A stretch of DNA of 64,000 nt from G963665815 sp942492065 (GTDB lineage Bacteria > Cloacimonadota > Cloacimonadia > Cloacimonadales > JAIOQZ01), in NCBI GenBank assembly GCA_942492065.1, contig CALODV010000013.1:682001-746000 (forward strand), read 5' to 3'. The translations under genes and the position numbers were made by a program. The stretch's first letter is position 1. Each line of letters begins with the position of its first letter. Below are positions 1 through 8,833 of this stretch, piece after piece. The notes under the pieces are model-generated. The model was not told the DNA's origin and made no database searches. It was given only the letters and a program-made list of their open reading frames with translations.

Positions 1-1075
1 GTCTTCTTGCTTCACCGCTTGTTTTGCACATATTGGTTTCAGTGAGAAGTTTAACTATCCAGATAGCACCGTCAACCGGGAACTGAGGCATATCTGTAGG
101 AACATCTTTCTGTGAGAAGATTCTGTTGAATTCTGCTTCGGCAATCTGGGCTTTTTCTTCACCATGATACATCTGAACAACTTCTCGTGCAAGACGCTGT
201 TTGATCACCTTAGGATTGACTTCACCGGATTCCAGTTCTTTTTTGATTTCCTCAATTTCTTCAGGGGAAACCTTGGTTGCATAATTGAAATAATTCAGAA
301 TACAGTTGTCAGGAATAGACATGACTTTTCCGTATTTATCGAATGGCTTATCATTCACGGCAATATAGTTGTTCAGGCTTTTACTCATTTTTTGAACACC
401 GTCTGTACCAACAAGCAGTGGTGAAAGAATTGCAACCTGTTCCGGCATATTAAAATATTTCTGCATATCTCTGCCAGCCAGAATGTTGAATTTCTGTTCT
501 GTAGCACCGAGCTCTACATCTGCTTTAACTGCTACAGAGTCATAAGCCTGAAGAATGGGATACATGATTTCATGCATACCGAGCGGTAATCCGTTCTCAT
601 ATCTTTTACGGAAAGTATCATGAGCAAGAAATTGTGCAAGTGTGAATTTCCCGAGAAGGTTCAGCACTTCAGTCATTCCCATTTTGCCAAACCATTCTGA
701 CTGCCATCTGACTTCAGTCTTTTTTCTGTCGAGAACAGTATAAAGCTGTTCCATGTAAGTTGCTGCGTTTTCTTTAACCTGCTCGGCTGTCAATGGAGGA
801 CGTGATTCGTCTTTTCCTGTTGGATCTCCAATTTGAGCTGTGAAATCACCAATAATGATTACACCTGTATGCCCCAGATCCTGAAATTCACGCATTTTTC
901 TGATTGGAACCAAATGACCGATATGGACATCATGACCTGTCGGATCGATTCCATATTTAACTCGTAATGGTTTCCATTCTTTTTCTGATTTCTTTAATTT
1001 ATTAATAAGTTCCTGTTCCGGAACAATTTCCTCAACGCCTTTTTTGATGATTCTCATTTTCTTATCAAGATTCAT
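1..1075 (-). CDS. tyrS: Tyrosyl-tRNA synthetase, 3' end cut by window edge
   Basis: Class I aminoacyl-tRNA synthetase that charges tRNA-Tyr in the cytoplasm. The frame is open from ATG at 1075 down to base 1 (about 358 residues visible). The ATP-binding HIGH motif appears as VHIGHL after YGIDPTG, and the KMSKS loop as VQKMSKSLNNY, so this is the KMSKS subtype rather than the KFGKT subtype of E. coli TyrS. The last visible residues (CKTSGEARR) look like the start of the C-terminal S4 RNA-binding domain, so only a short piece is missing. An AAGGA ribosome binding site precedes the ATG. It is divergent from rtcB. Identification is secure from the two signature motifs and overall order. Confidence 0.95.
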   Translation of the reverse strand, partial: MNLDKKMRIIKKGVEEIVPEQELINKLKKSEKEWKPLRVKYGIDPTGHDVHIGHLVPIRKMREFQDLGHTGVIIIGDFTAQIGDPTGKDESRPPLTAEQVKENAATYMEQLYTVLDRKKTEVRWQSEWFGKMGMTEVLNLLGKFTLAQFLAHDTFRKRYENGLPLGMHEIMYPILQAYDSVAVKADVELGATEQKFNILAGRDMQKYFNMPEQVAILSPLLVGTDGVQKMSKSLNNYIAVNDKPFDKYGKVMSIPDNCILNYFNYATKVSPEEIEEIKKELESGEVNPKVIKQRLAREVVQMYHGEEKAQIAEAEFNRIFSQKDVPTDMPQFPVDGAIWIVKLLTETNMCKTSGEARR

Positions 1076-1368
1076 ATCACTTTTCCTTAAAAAAAATTTG
1101 CTTTCAAAAAAATGATGATACTTTCCATCTGTCAATCTAATTGAGAAATAATTATTTATCAAAATTGCATAATTTTTTCTATTTTTAACCTGTGATTAGA
1201 ATCTGTGCCGCATTTCAATAAAATCGGTGGAAATCTCAGCCCAATTGTGACCTGTTACTAAAGATAGTTTGAGTTTAAGACAGAACATTCAGATTTCGCT
1301 ATTTATTTCTTGATACTAATCCACTTCTTCAGATTTATGTTAGATAATATGTTCAGGAGTATAAGACA

Positions 1369-2541
1369 ATGCAGAAAATCATAGAAACAGAAAAAATCCC
1401 GATTATGCTCTGGCTGAAAAAAATTGAACAGGGCGCACTGCAGCAGGCAAAGAATCTGGCAAACCTGCCTTTTGCTTTTCACCATGTTGCTGTAATGCCG
1501 GACTCCCATCAGGGCTACGGAATGCCGATTGGTGGAGTTCTTGCCGCAAAGAATGTTGTTATACCTAACGCTGTAGGTGTTGACATAGGTTGCGGAATGT
1601 GTGCAGTCAGAACTTCTCTGATAAAAATAAGAAGATCGACTCTGACTGAGATTCGCAAAGCAATAATCAGCTCAATACCTGTCGGGTTTAATCACAATAA
1701 GGCAAAGCAACCGGATTGGTTGGATGAAAATCAAAAGAAAGAATTGAAGGGTTCTGTCATTGAGCAGGAATATGAATCCTCCCTGTTTCAGATAGGTACA
1801 TTGGGAGGAGGAAATCATTTTATTGAGATTCAGCAGGGATCTGATGGGTATATATGGATAATGCTTCACTCCGGCAGCAGAAATCTCGGGCTTAAAGTTG
1901 CAACATACTACAATCGTGCTGCTAAAGCCCTGAACAAGAAAATGGGCTCATTGGTCTCCAAACAAGTTGATCTGGCTTACCTGCCTCTGGATTCAGAGGT
2001 TGGTCAGAACTACATGCGGGAAATGACATCTTGTGTAGATTTTGCTCTTCTCAACAGAAAGCTGATGCTGAAGAAGATTATGGAGATATTCGCAGAATGC
2101 ACAGCGGAGAATTTTTTGGATGATCCTGAGATTATCAATATTGCCCACAATTATGCAGCCATGGAAAATCATTATGGGGAGGATGTAGTTGTTCATCGAA
2201 AAGGTGCAACAAAGGCATTTGCAGGACTGAAAGGAATTATTCCCGGTTCCCAGGGATCGAAGAGCTATATCGTTCAAGGGCTGGGGAATCCCGAAAGTTT
2301 TATGTCGTGTTCACATGGTGCCGGCAGGATTATGGGAAGAAAAGAAGCCCAGAAGAAACTCGATCTTGCTTCTGAGCTTAAAAAGATGAATGATCAGAAT
2401 ATTATCCACGGCTTGCGATCAGCTCGGGATTTAGATGAAGCTGCCGGAGCCTACAAGGATATTGATGAGGTTATGGAAAACCAGAAAGACCTGGTGGAAA
2501 TTATTGTTGAATTAAAACCGTTGGCTGTTGTGAAGGGGTGA
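1369..2541 (+). CDS. rtcB: RtcB-family RNA-splicing ligase
   Basis: RtcB joins RNA 2',3'-cyclic phosphate or 3'-phosphate ends to 5'-OH ends using GTP and Mn2+, in RNA repair or tRNA healing. The 390-residue protein is near the size of the E. coli enzyme and colinear with it. Visible landmarks are MPDSHQGYGMPIGG (44-56), the metal-ligand Cys75 in VDIGCGM, GGGNHFIE, LHSGSRNLG, IAHNY, and SHGAGR, whose His is the expected guanylylated residue by homology. The C-terminus LKPLAVVKG is the family's usual end. AGGAG lies about 10 bases before the ATG. It stands alone, divergent from tyrS, with no RtcA or archease neighbour, so its RNA substrate cannot be inferred from context. Confidence 0.95.
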   Translation: MQKIIETEKIPIMLWLKKIEQGALQQAKNLANLPFAFHHVAVMPDSHQGYGMPIGGVLAAKNVVIPNAVGVDIGCGMCAVRTSLIKIRRSTLTEIRKAIISSIPVGFNHNKAKQPDWLDENQKKELKGSVIEQEYESSLFQIGTLGGGNHFIEIQQGSDGYIWIMLHSGSRNLGLKVATYYNRAAKALNKKMGSLVSKQVDLAYLPLDSEVGQNYMREMTSCVDFALLNRKLMLKKIMEIFAECTAENFLDDPEIINIAHNYAAMENHYGEDVVVHRKGATKAFAGLKGIIPGSQGSKSYIVQGLGNPESFMSCSHGAGRIMGRKEAQKKLDLASELKKMNDQNIIHGLRSARDLDEAAGAYKDIDEVMENQKDLVEIIVELKPLAVVKG

Positions 2542-2746
2542 TTTATTGAAAATTTATTAGGTAAGTAATTCAAATTATTATAATCTAAATTATATTAAAG
2601 ATTTTTTCTAGCACAAAAAGGATGTATTTTTTCTAAAAGAAGTTATCGGTAGAAATGAATGATCAAAATTCTATTAGGAGAATGTATTTGACACACTGGC
2701 TACCTTAAGCACTATTAAGAAAATTAACCGGATTTACGGAGAAGTT

Positions 2747-3325
2747 ATGACTTTACTGATAAGTTCCTGTTTGTGGGTTGTCTTTATCTTTCTTGGGAGA
2801 GCATTGAGTTTCGACATATACCTTATTCTTGTCCAAGGATTTCTATTTCTTTCAATGATGTTCGGATTAGTAGTTTTAATTGCGAAAGTAATCCGGAAAA
2901 GGGAAACTCGCTCTTTCGCAATTAAGGTTATACTGATTGCTCTGTTCAACTACTTCTATCTGGCTGGAATTGCATACAAAACAAGTAATATGATTCTGGT
3001 CTCCAAGTATAAAGAGAAGCTGAGAGAGATAGGTGATTTTGCCATGAAGAATGAAGTATTGAGATCGAAAGGCAATCACTATTTCAATACAGAATATAGA
3101 AAACAGCCTGTAGAAAACAACACAGTCACTCCTTCATTTTATAATGGTGTTAATCCTTCTTTTGCTGATTCGCTAGTATCCTTGATCAGAAGCGTGGATT
3201 TAGATCCCCGTGAAATCAGATTCATGATGGGCGAAACTTCCATATATCTTTTCCATTCAGTTCTCAGTGAAGTCAGACTGCATTACAAGCCTGATATTGC
3301 TGTGGAAAAGAGCTTTTTCCTTTAG
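2747..3325 (+). CDS. Small membrane protein of unknown function
   Basis: A 192-residue protein I do not recognise. Residues 1-18, 22-48 and about 58-76 are hydrophobic and look like three membrane helices. Residues 80-192 are soluble and mixed in charge, with a stretch VDLDPREIRFMMGETSIYLF near the end. A GGAG ribosome binding site lies just before the ATG. It follows rtcB by 205 bases on the same strand and may be cotranscribed, but nothing in the sequence links their functions. Confidence 0.7.
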   Translation: MTLLISSCLWVVFIFLGRALSFDIYLILVQGFLFLSMMFGLVVLIAKVIRKRETRSFAIKVILIALFNYFYLAGIAYKTSNMILVSKYKEKLREIGDFAMKNEVLRSKGNHYFNTEYRKQPVENNTVTPSFYNGVNPSFADSLVSLIRSVDLDPREIRFMMGETSIYLFHSVLSEVRLHYKPDIAVEKSFFL

Positions 3326-3448
3326 TTACTCAAACCCGGAAGCAGCGATTACATTGGTAAAGACTTCAAGATTAGATATAGTTATTGATTTAGATAAGCG
3401 AACAAAATTGCTTGAGCTTTATCTGGAAACTCCTTAGCATTTCTATAA

Positions 3449-3475
3449 AATAAGAGACGCCGATTAAGACGTCTC
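3449..3475 (-). terminator. Rho-independent terminator after the FG-GAP protein
   Basis: GAGACG at 3454-3459 pairs with CGTCTC at 3470-3475. Read on the minus strand the stem is followed by a T-rich run (TTATTTTAT). It lies about 90 bases beyond the stop of the gene ending at 3568. A similar GAGACG/CGTCTC hairpin ends the phosphofructokinase transcript at 6120-6149. Confidence 0.65.
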
Positions 3476-3499
3476 AACAATATAAAATCTATTTTCATG

Positions 3500-3566
3500 T
3501 TTCCCCTTTGCGAATGGTCCCAAGACTTTCGCAATGGTTGGAAAACAAATGTTTTGCGTGTGAAAA
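3500..3566. repeat. Dispersed palindromic repeat, family A copy 1
   Basis: This 67-bp block lies between a stop codon (3568) and its terminator. It contains an imperfect palindrome, TTTGCGAATGGTCCC then CTTTCGCAATGG, followed by GGAAAACAAATGTTTTGCG. A nearly identical block with an insertion occurs at 6166-6301, and a diverged copy in the other orientation relative to its gene at 52479-52524. All three abut the end of a minus-strand gene. REP-like behaviour is inference. Confidence 0.75.
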
Positions 3567-3567
3567 G

Positions 3568-5838
3568 CTACTTCATCAATACGATTTTACGTGTTTCTAT
3601 ATGGTTTCCTGTAATCATTTTCACAAAGTATACACCTGAAGATACAGAACTGCCTGAATCTGAGTCACCTTGCCAGATTATTTTGTGATCACCGGCAGAA
3701 ACAGTTTTATCAACCAGAGACTTAACTTTCTGTCCTTTAAGGTTGAAGACGGAAATTACGACAGGAGTATCTTCTTTTACAGAATAGTCTATGTTGGTCT
3801 CAGGATTGAACGGGTTAGGGTAGATACCCTTAATACCGAGATTAGTGAATTCTTGCGGAGTTTCCTTGTCCTTTTCTTCGCTAATTGTTACACATACTGG
3901 TCCGTAGATATTACTGCTTCCATTCAATGAAACTGACTCAAGCCAGTAATAATAAGTTGAACTGTGATCTACATCAATATCGCAAAAATTGTATTCTGAA
4001 CCACTTGCTACATTATTGCTTCTAATAATACTGCTGTTAACAAGTTCAGCATTGATTTCTTCATTTCTGCTGTTTCTGAAAACATTAAACCCGTTCATTT
4101 CTGTCTCTGAGGCAGTTGACCATGTCAGTTGTACTCTGCATCCTGAAGTATGTACAGCATTGAATGATGAAAGAGTAACTGGTAGTGAGTTGTCGTCTCC
4201 ACCGGCAGGAACAAATTCTGAGAAAGAACTTAGTCCCTGAATTGTGATATAAGGATAGTTATAGACAAGTGTAGCTCCAAGATCAGCAACTACATCCTGC
4301 CATACTGATAAAGCATCATCTCTTTTGAGGAATCCCAGAGTATTAAAGTTCTCAATTCCTGCAACTCCGGTTAGATCAAAAGTTATATCATAACTGCCAA
4401 CATTTCCAGAAGATGAAATTACTTTCCAGTAGTTCTGTGCAATGTTCTCTGAGCCTGCAGGCAATGCACCGTTTACTGAAGGTTCTTCAAAATATTTAGT
4501 TATTTCCATTATCGTTTCAACGTGATTGCTATTGAATTGAAGCCTAGTTGCAACATCATGAAACATGTGTTCAGTTGTGTCATTAAGGCTGATCACTATT
4601 TGCTGTGTGTCCGGTTCCTGGACATAATATTCAATTTCAAAGATGTAGGCTGAACCTGAGTTGTTTCCATTGTCATCGTCTAAAGCAGAGCAAGCTATAA
4701 CATATTTATCTGAAATCCCAACCAGACAACCGAAGTAATCTCCAACTCCTATATCAGATGATGAAAGAATACTTTTCTCTTCCCAGAGACTGTTTTCAAG
4801 GCAATAAACATACGCTATACCTGCATTTTCACCAAAATAATCATTACCGTATGCTCCTACTACTAAGGTTGAGTTTCTTAAAGAGAGTGATCTACCAAAT
4901 GAATCATATTCTGTACTAACTGATCCTGTAACTTTCTGAGTCTCTACCCAAGCTGTTCCATTAAAGGAAAAAATGTAAACAGATCCGGAATTACTACCAT
5001 TATCATCATCATATCTAGAGGATATTGCTATGTTATTATCGGAAATTGCAACAGCTCTTCCGAAGTAATCATCTACATCGGCATCTGAAGCATGAATTTT
5101 CTGCTTTTGATTCCATATACCATTTTCAAGTTTAAAAATGTATGCTGCACCTGAATGTTGACATAAGCTTTGATTATCTGAGCCAATGACTGCATACTGA
5201 TCAGAAATTGCAACTGAGTTACCAAAGCAATCTCCGATTGCACCATCAGAAGCTGTAAGTTTTTGGTATAATGTCCAGCTACCATTCATTTTATGATATA
5301 TGTAAGCCGAGCCAGAGTTTCCTGCATTATCATCATCACAGTATGCACCAACAATAGCATAATCCTGATATACTGAGACAGAACTTCCAAAATAATCCCA
5401 CATTGCTCCATCTAATGGTACAAGTTTTACTTTTTCAACCCATGAACCATTCTCAAGTTCAAAAATATACGCAGAGCCAGAATTGTCACCCCTGTCATCA
5501 TTTCTATAAGCACCAATAATCAATGTATTCGCATGAATTGAAACTGATTCGCCAAAGAAATCCCCTGTACAACCATCTGAAGCCAAAAGCTTTTGTTGTT
5601 GCATCCAAGTGCCATTCTCCAAGTGATATATATATACCGATCCAGATTCATTTCCTCGATCGTCATCATCTCTTGCGCTGACAACAGCATAATCACCGTA
5701 AACATCAACAGCCATACCAAAATGATCATCTGCAGCCCCATCCGAAGCCAGTAGTTTCTGAATTTCATTCTGAACTTGAGTTGCACTCAAAATAGCAAAT
5801 AGTAAAATAAAAATTATAAAAGCAATACTTTTTCTCAT
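3568..5838 (-). CDS. Exported FG-GAP repeat protein with C-terminal sorting domain
   Basis: A 756-residue exported protein. An N-terminal signal peptide (MRKSIAFIIFILLFAILSA) is followed by about seven repeats of 50-55 residues, each with LLASDG, DYFG, VGAY and a DDDNGxNSGSAYIF core, as in FG-GAP/integrin-alpha-type beta-propeller blades rich in Asp and likely to bind Ca2+. Residues from about 500 form Ig/fibronectin-like regions, and the last 80 residues are a FlgD-like domain (YPNPFNPETNIDY, FNLKGQKV, SSGVYFV) ending KIVLMK. That ending matches type IX-like sorting domains, so surface attachment or secretion is likely. AGGAG precedes the ATG. Its ligand is unknown. Confidence 0.88.
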   Translation of the reverse strand: MRKSIAFIIFILLFAILSATQVQNEIQKLLASDGAADDHFGMAVDVYGDYAVVSARDDDDRGNESGSVYIYHLENGTWMQQQKLLASDGCTGDFFGESVSIHANTLIIGAYRNDDRGDNSGSAYIFELENGSWVEKVKLVPLDGAMWDYFGSSVSVYQDYAIVGAYCDDDNAGNSGSAYIYHKMNGSWTLYQKLTASDGAIGDCFGNSVAISDQYAVIGSDNQSLCQHSGAAYIFKLENGIWNQKQKIHASDADVDDYFGRAVAISDNNIAISSRYDDDNGSNSGSVYIFSFNGTAWVETQKVTGSVSTEYDSFGRSLSLRNSTLVVGAYGNDYFGENAGIAYVYCLENSLWEEKSILSSSDIGVGDYFGCLVGISDKYVIACSALDDDNGNNSGSAYIFEIEYYVQEPDTQQIVISLNDTTEHMFHDVATRLQFNSNHVETIMEITKYFEEPSVNGALPAGSENIAQNYWKVISSSGNVGSYDITFDLTGVAGIENFNTLGFLKRDDALSVWQDVVADLGATLVYNYPYITIQGLSSFSEFVPAGGDDNSLPVTLSSFNAVHTSGCRVQLTWSTASETEMNGFNVFRNSRNEEINAELVNSSIIRSNNVASGSEYNFCDIDVDHSSTYYYWLESVSLNGSSNIYGPVCVTISEEKDKETPQEFTNLGIKGIYPNPFNPETNIDYSVKEDTPVVISVFNLKGQKVKSLVDKTVSAGDHKIIWQGDSDSGSSVSSGVYFVKMITGNHIETRKIVLMK

Positions 5839-6119
5839 CTCTCTCTCCTCTTTCTGTAACTATAAAGTAAATTTTAGACAGTTTGTTCATAGATGTATAC
5901 ATTTTGTCAAATCATTTCTAATTATTTGTAATAAAGAGTTTATATCTAAGTACCCTACGTTTTGTTTCTTCTTTAATCTTTCATTTTTGTAACTGCAATG
6001 TATACTTTTTAATCGGACTGAAGTTTTGTGATTATAAAATATTTAATAATTATGTAAGTAACTCAAAGAAATTGTATTATAAACTTATAGTAAGTATACC
6101 TCAATTAACTTCATATATT
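5839..6119. other. AT-rich intergenic region, no gene seen
   Basis: It holds the presumed promoter of the minus-strand gene starting at 5838. No convincing open frame with a ribosome binding site and no clear hairpin was seen. The following bases to 6302 hold the phosphofructokinase terminator and a dispersed repeat, listed separately. Confidence 0.5.
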
Positions 6120-6149
6120 AAGAAAAGAGACGCTGCATGCAACGTCTCT
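6120..6149 (-). terminator. Rho-independent terminator after PPi-phosphofructokinase
   Basis: AGAGACG at 6126-6132 pairs with CGTCTCT at 6143-6149, with a GCATGC core in the loop. On the minus strand it is followed by TTTTCTT. It lies about 150 bases beyond the stop at 6303, with a dispersed repeat between. Confidence 0.7.
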
Positions 6150-6165
6150 ACAGTATATTTTTTTT

Positions 6166-6301
6166 GTTTCCCCTTGCGAATGGTCCCAAGCCCCGTAGAT
6201 GTTTTCGAAGAAATACATCCAGAATTGACGTAGATGTTTTCGAAGAAACACATCCAGTAAAGTTCGCAATGGTTGGAAAACAAATGTTTTGCGTGTGAAA
6301 A
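6166..6301. repeat. Family A repeat copy 2, interrupted by two 35-bp hairpin units
   Basis: The outer parts (6166-6190 and 6263-6301) match the block at 3500-3566 almost base for base. Between them lie two tandem units (6194-6228 and 6229-6262), each reading CGTAGATGTTTTCGAAG on the plus strand and ending ACATCCAG. Each unit can fold as GATGT-TTTC / GAAA-ACATC with one bulged base. A third unit is at 47640-47671. Confidence 0.8.
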
Positions 6302-6302
6302 A

Positions 6303-7517
6303 TTACTTCAGGATTTTCTGTACTCTCGGAGCTCTGATTCTGTGAGCAGCCGGTAAGCCTGAACCGAGTAACGGTCTTACATAGAATTTAAATGCGTCTG
6401 TCACATGGTTTCCTTCGGCATTAATAAATTCATCCGGCATAACTCTTGTTTTTCCGGCAACATCTGCTAACGGAACAATCTGATAATCTACAGAGTAGTA
6501 TCCTGTTCTCTTGATAGTGATTGATCCGTCCAGGTCGTACCAGATAGCGAATTGAGCTGCTTTTTCTCCTACTTCTCGAGCTTCGTACTGGTCTACATCG
6601 GAAACACAGCCGATGAATGATCTCTGGAGATAGCCAAATGTATCAGATCTTACACGTTTGATATCTGTATGCTTTTTGATGTGTTCAGCAAGAAGGTCTC
6701 CCAGCATACCGTTTCCGGAGAGCTGAATATTCCCGTGAGCATCTTTTTCCACATCGTTAACAAGCTTTGTAATAATTGGTTTTCCGTCTTTTCCACAGAT
6801 TCCTTCGGAGACGGCTATAACACATCTTCCATATTTTTTGTAAGCATTTTTAACATCTACAATGAATTTATCAAGGTCAAAAACTCTCTCAGGCAGATAG
6901 ATGAGATGAGGACCATCATCCGGATATTTCTGAGCTATACTGGCTGCAGCTGTCAGAAATCCGGCATGTCTTCCCATTACAACTCCAATGTATACACCCG
7001 GAATTGCTCTATTATCAAGGTTCGCACCGATAAACGCCTGAGTTACAAATCTTGCAGCAGAACCGTAACCGGGAGTGTGGTCGTTAAGAACTAAATCATT
7101 ATCTATGGTTTTGGGGATATGTATTGCTCTGAACTCATATCCTGCTTTTTCAGCTTCGTTATTAACAATCCTTACTGTATCTGAAGAGTCATTTCCGCCT
7201 ATATAAAAGAAATAACGGACATGATGTGCTCTAAGTGCTCTGAATATTTCTTTGCAGTACTTTTCATCCGGTTTGTCTCGCGTTGAAAGCATTCCGGAAG
7301 AAGGAGTTATCGCTATCTGCTCAAGATTGTTTGTTGTCTCCTGAGTCAAATCAAGGAAGTCTTCATTAATGATTCCGGATACACCATGAAGCGCTCCGTA
7401 TACTCTTGTGATTTGCTGGAATTTTCTTGATTCAAGTACTACTCCAACCAGGGACTGATTAATAACAGCAGTTGGTCCGCCACCTTGAGCGACTACCACT
7501 TTGCCTTGTAAAGCCAT
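6303..7517 (-). CDS. pfp: PPi-dependent 6-phosphofructokinase
   Basis: Phosphorylates fructose 6-phosphate to the 1,6-bisphosphate in glycolysis, most likely with pyrophosphate and reversibly. The 404-residue protein has the PFK fold landmarks GGGPT (12-16), IGGNDS (106-111), PKTIDND (135-141) and MGRHAGFL (181-188). The position equal to Gly104 of E. coli PfkA is Asp110, and the position equal to Gly124 is Lys136. Both changes are the known marks of PPi use instead of ATP. The residue before Asp110 is Asn, where ATP enzymes have the Mg-binding Asp103. Its ATG shares a base with the stop of the upstream M20 gene (TAATG), with GGAGG upstream, so the two are translationally coupled. Confidence 0.9.
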   Translation of the reverse strand: MALQGKVVVAQGGGPTAVINQSLVGVVLESRKFQQITRVYGALHGVSGIINEDFLDLTQETTNNLEQIAITPSSGMLSTRDKPDEKYCKEIFRALRAHHVRYFFYIGGNDSSDTVRIVNNEAEKAGYEFRAIHIPKTIDNDLVLNDHTPGYGSAARFVTQAFIGANLDNRAIPGVYIGVVMGRHAGFLTAAASIAQKYPDDGPHLIYLPERVFDLDKFIVDVKNAYKKYGRCVIAVSEGICGKDGKPIITKLVNDVEKDAHGNIQLSGNGMLGDLLAEHIKKHTDIKRVRSDTFGYLQRSFIGCVSDVDQYEAREVGEKAAQFAIWYDLDGSITIKRTGYYSVDYQIVPLADVAGKTRVMPDEFINAEGNHVTDAFKFYVRPLLGSGLPAAHRIRAPRVQKILK

Positions 7518-8710
7518 TACTTTACCTCCGATATTGTTTTACGTAAGACATTTGGGAATATACTGTAAACTTGTACAGTTTTTATTAGATCATCTATATA
7601 AATATATTCCTTTGTTGAATGTGATAATTCCTCTAGTCCGGGAGCAAATCCTATTGAAGGAATATTAAATCTGCCCATTGTTGCAACACCGTTTGTGGAG
7701 AAATGCCATCTGCTGACTTTTCGGTTTTCGTCCAGGAAAGTATCTGCAGCAGCCTTACCTGCTCTCACCAGTTCATGGTCTTCCGGCAGCACCCAGGTTG
7801 GGAAGACTTTCTCCTGAACTGCGTTTGTTCCTTTCCAGCTTATAGCATTGTATTCAGGAATAATTATCTCAGCATCCGTAATCTCCTTAAGCTCAGCTAA
7901 AACGCTTTCTTTAGTCTCTCCGGCTGTCATACGTCTGTCAAGATAGATTTCACAACTGTCAGAAACAGAACATAAAGACGGACTTGTTGAACTGATTTTT
8001 GAGATTGTGATAGACCCTTTTCCAAGAAAATCATCATGTTTAAGGCGTTTATTCAGTTTCTCAATTTCCTTAATGATAGGTGCCATTTTATATACGGCAT
8101 TATCTCCGAGATGTTCATGTGCTCCATGTGCCGATTCACCTTTTGTTCTGATGATAATCTCCATGCGTCCACGATGTCCACGGTATACATTAAGATCAGT
8201 CGGTTCTCCCAGAATAACATAGTCCGGTCTGATACCCTCATTCTCAATCAGGTGAATGAGCGGATAACCGTCACAGTCTTCTTCCATAACCGAACCGACA
8301 ACAACCAGTCTGAAGTCGTTAAGCAGATCGAGTTCCCGCATAATTTTTCCGGCATAGACCATACAGGCAATAGCCGGTTTTTCATCAACAGAACCCCTTC
8401 CATGGATTTTTCCGTCTTTTACATACGGGTCGAATGGCGGATGATCCCAACTATCAGGGTCACCAACACCAACAACATCTATATGTGCATCATAAAGTAT
8501 TGTTTTTTCTCCGGAACCTATAATTCCGACTGCGTTTCCGAGCTTATCAGAATATACATCATCAAAACCGCATTTCTTCATTTCTTCAAGAATTCTTTTT
8601 ACTACTGCCTCTTCCTGACAGCTTTCTGAAGGAATTGCTATTATATCTCTGAGAAACTTAACAATATCATCTCTGTACTTCTCAGATTGAACCAGTATTT
8701 CCTTTTTCAT
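7517..8710 (-). CDS. M20 metallohydrolase, YgeY-like
   Basis: A 397-residue zinc-dependent amidohydrolase of the M20/ArgE/DapE family. Visible features are DAHIDVVG (His76, Asp78), GRGSVDEK (Asp109), the catalytic EE pair in VMEEDCDG (143-144), GEP (169-171), HRGRMEI, and the C-terminal zinc His in LSHSTKE. The stretch IIAIPSESCQEE and TFSTNG-like WHFSTNGV closely resemble YgeY-type hydrolases linked to selenium-dependent purine or amino-acid metabolism; the substrate is not determined by sequence. ATG at 8710 is chosen because GGAGG sits 9 bases before it; a longer frame begins at 8743 but lacks a site. It is coupled to the downstream phosphofructokinase. Confidence 0.85.
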   Translation of the reverse strand: MKKEILVQSEKYRDDIVKFLRDIIAIPSESCQEEAVVKRILEEMKKCGFDDVYSDKLGNAVGIIGSGEKTILYDAHIDVVGVGDPDSWDHPPFDPYVKDGKIHGRGSVDEKPAIACMVYAGKIMRELDLLNDFRLVVVGSVMEEDCDGYPLIHLIENEGIRPDYVILGEPTDLNVYRGHRGRMEIIIRTKGESAHGAHEHLGDNAVYKMAPIIKEIEKLNKRLKHDDFLGKGSITISKISSTSPSLCSVSDSCEIYLDRRMTAGETKESVLAELKEITDAEIIIPEYNAISWKGTNAVQEKVFPTWVLPEDHELVRAGKAAADTFLDENRKVSRWHFSTNGVATMGRFNIPSIGFAPGLEELSHSTKEYIYIDDLIKTVQVYSIFPNVLRKTISEVK

Positions 8711-8833
8711 GACCGATTTCCTCCATTTCAAATTTTTATTCACTATACTATATTTGTTGTTTCAAGAAAATGGTTGTCAAGATTTTCAACAATAATAAAT
8801 TCTATACTGAAATACAAATATAAGGGAGATAAG
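8711..8833. promoter_or_regulatory. Divergent promoter region
   Basis: This AT-rich gap separates the minus-strand M20/phosphofructokinase operon from the plus-strand nitroreductase, so it must hold promoters for both. GGAGG (minus) and GGGAG (plus) ribosome binding sites are clear at its two ends. No operator was recognised. Confidence 0.4.

Noticed and set aside
1303..1509. Open frame antisense to the rtcB start
   Set aside because: Lies opposite strongly conserved rtcB codons; no site of its own.
8744..8833. Longer nitroreductase starting near 8687
   Set aside because: The extension overlaps the divergent gene start and lacks a ribosome binding site; ATG at 8834 has GGGAG and matches the family N-terminus.
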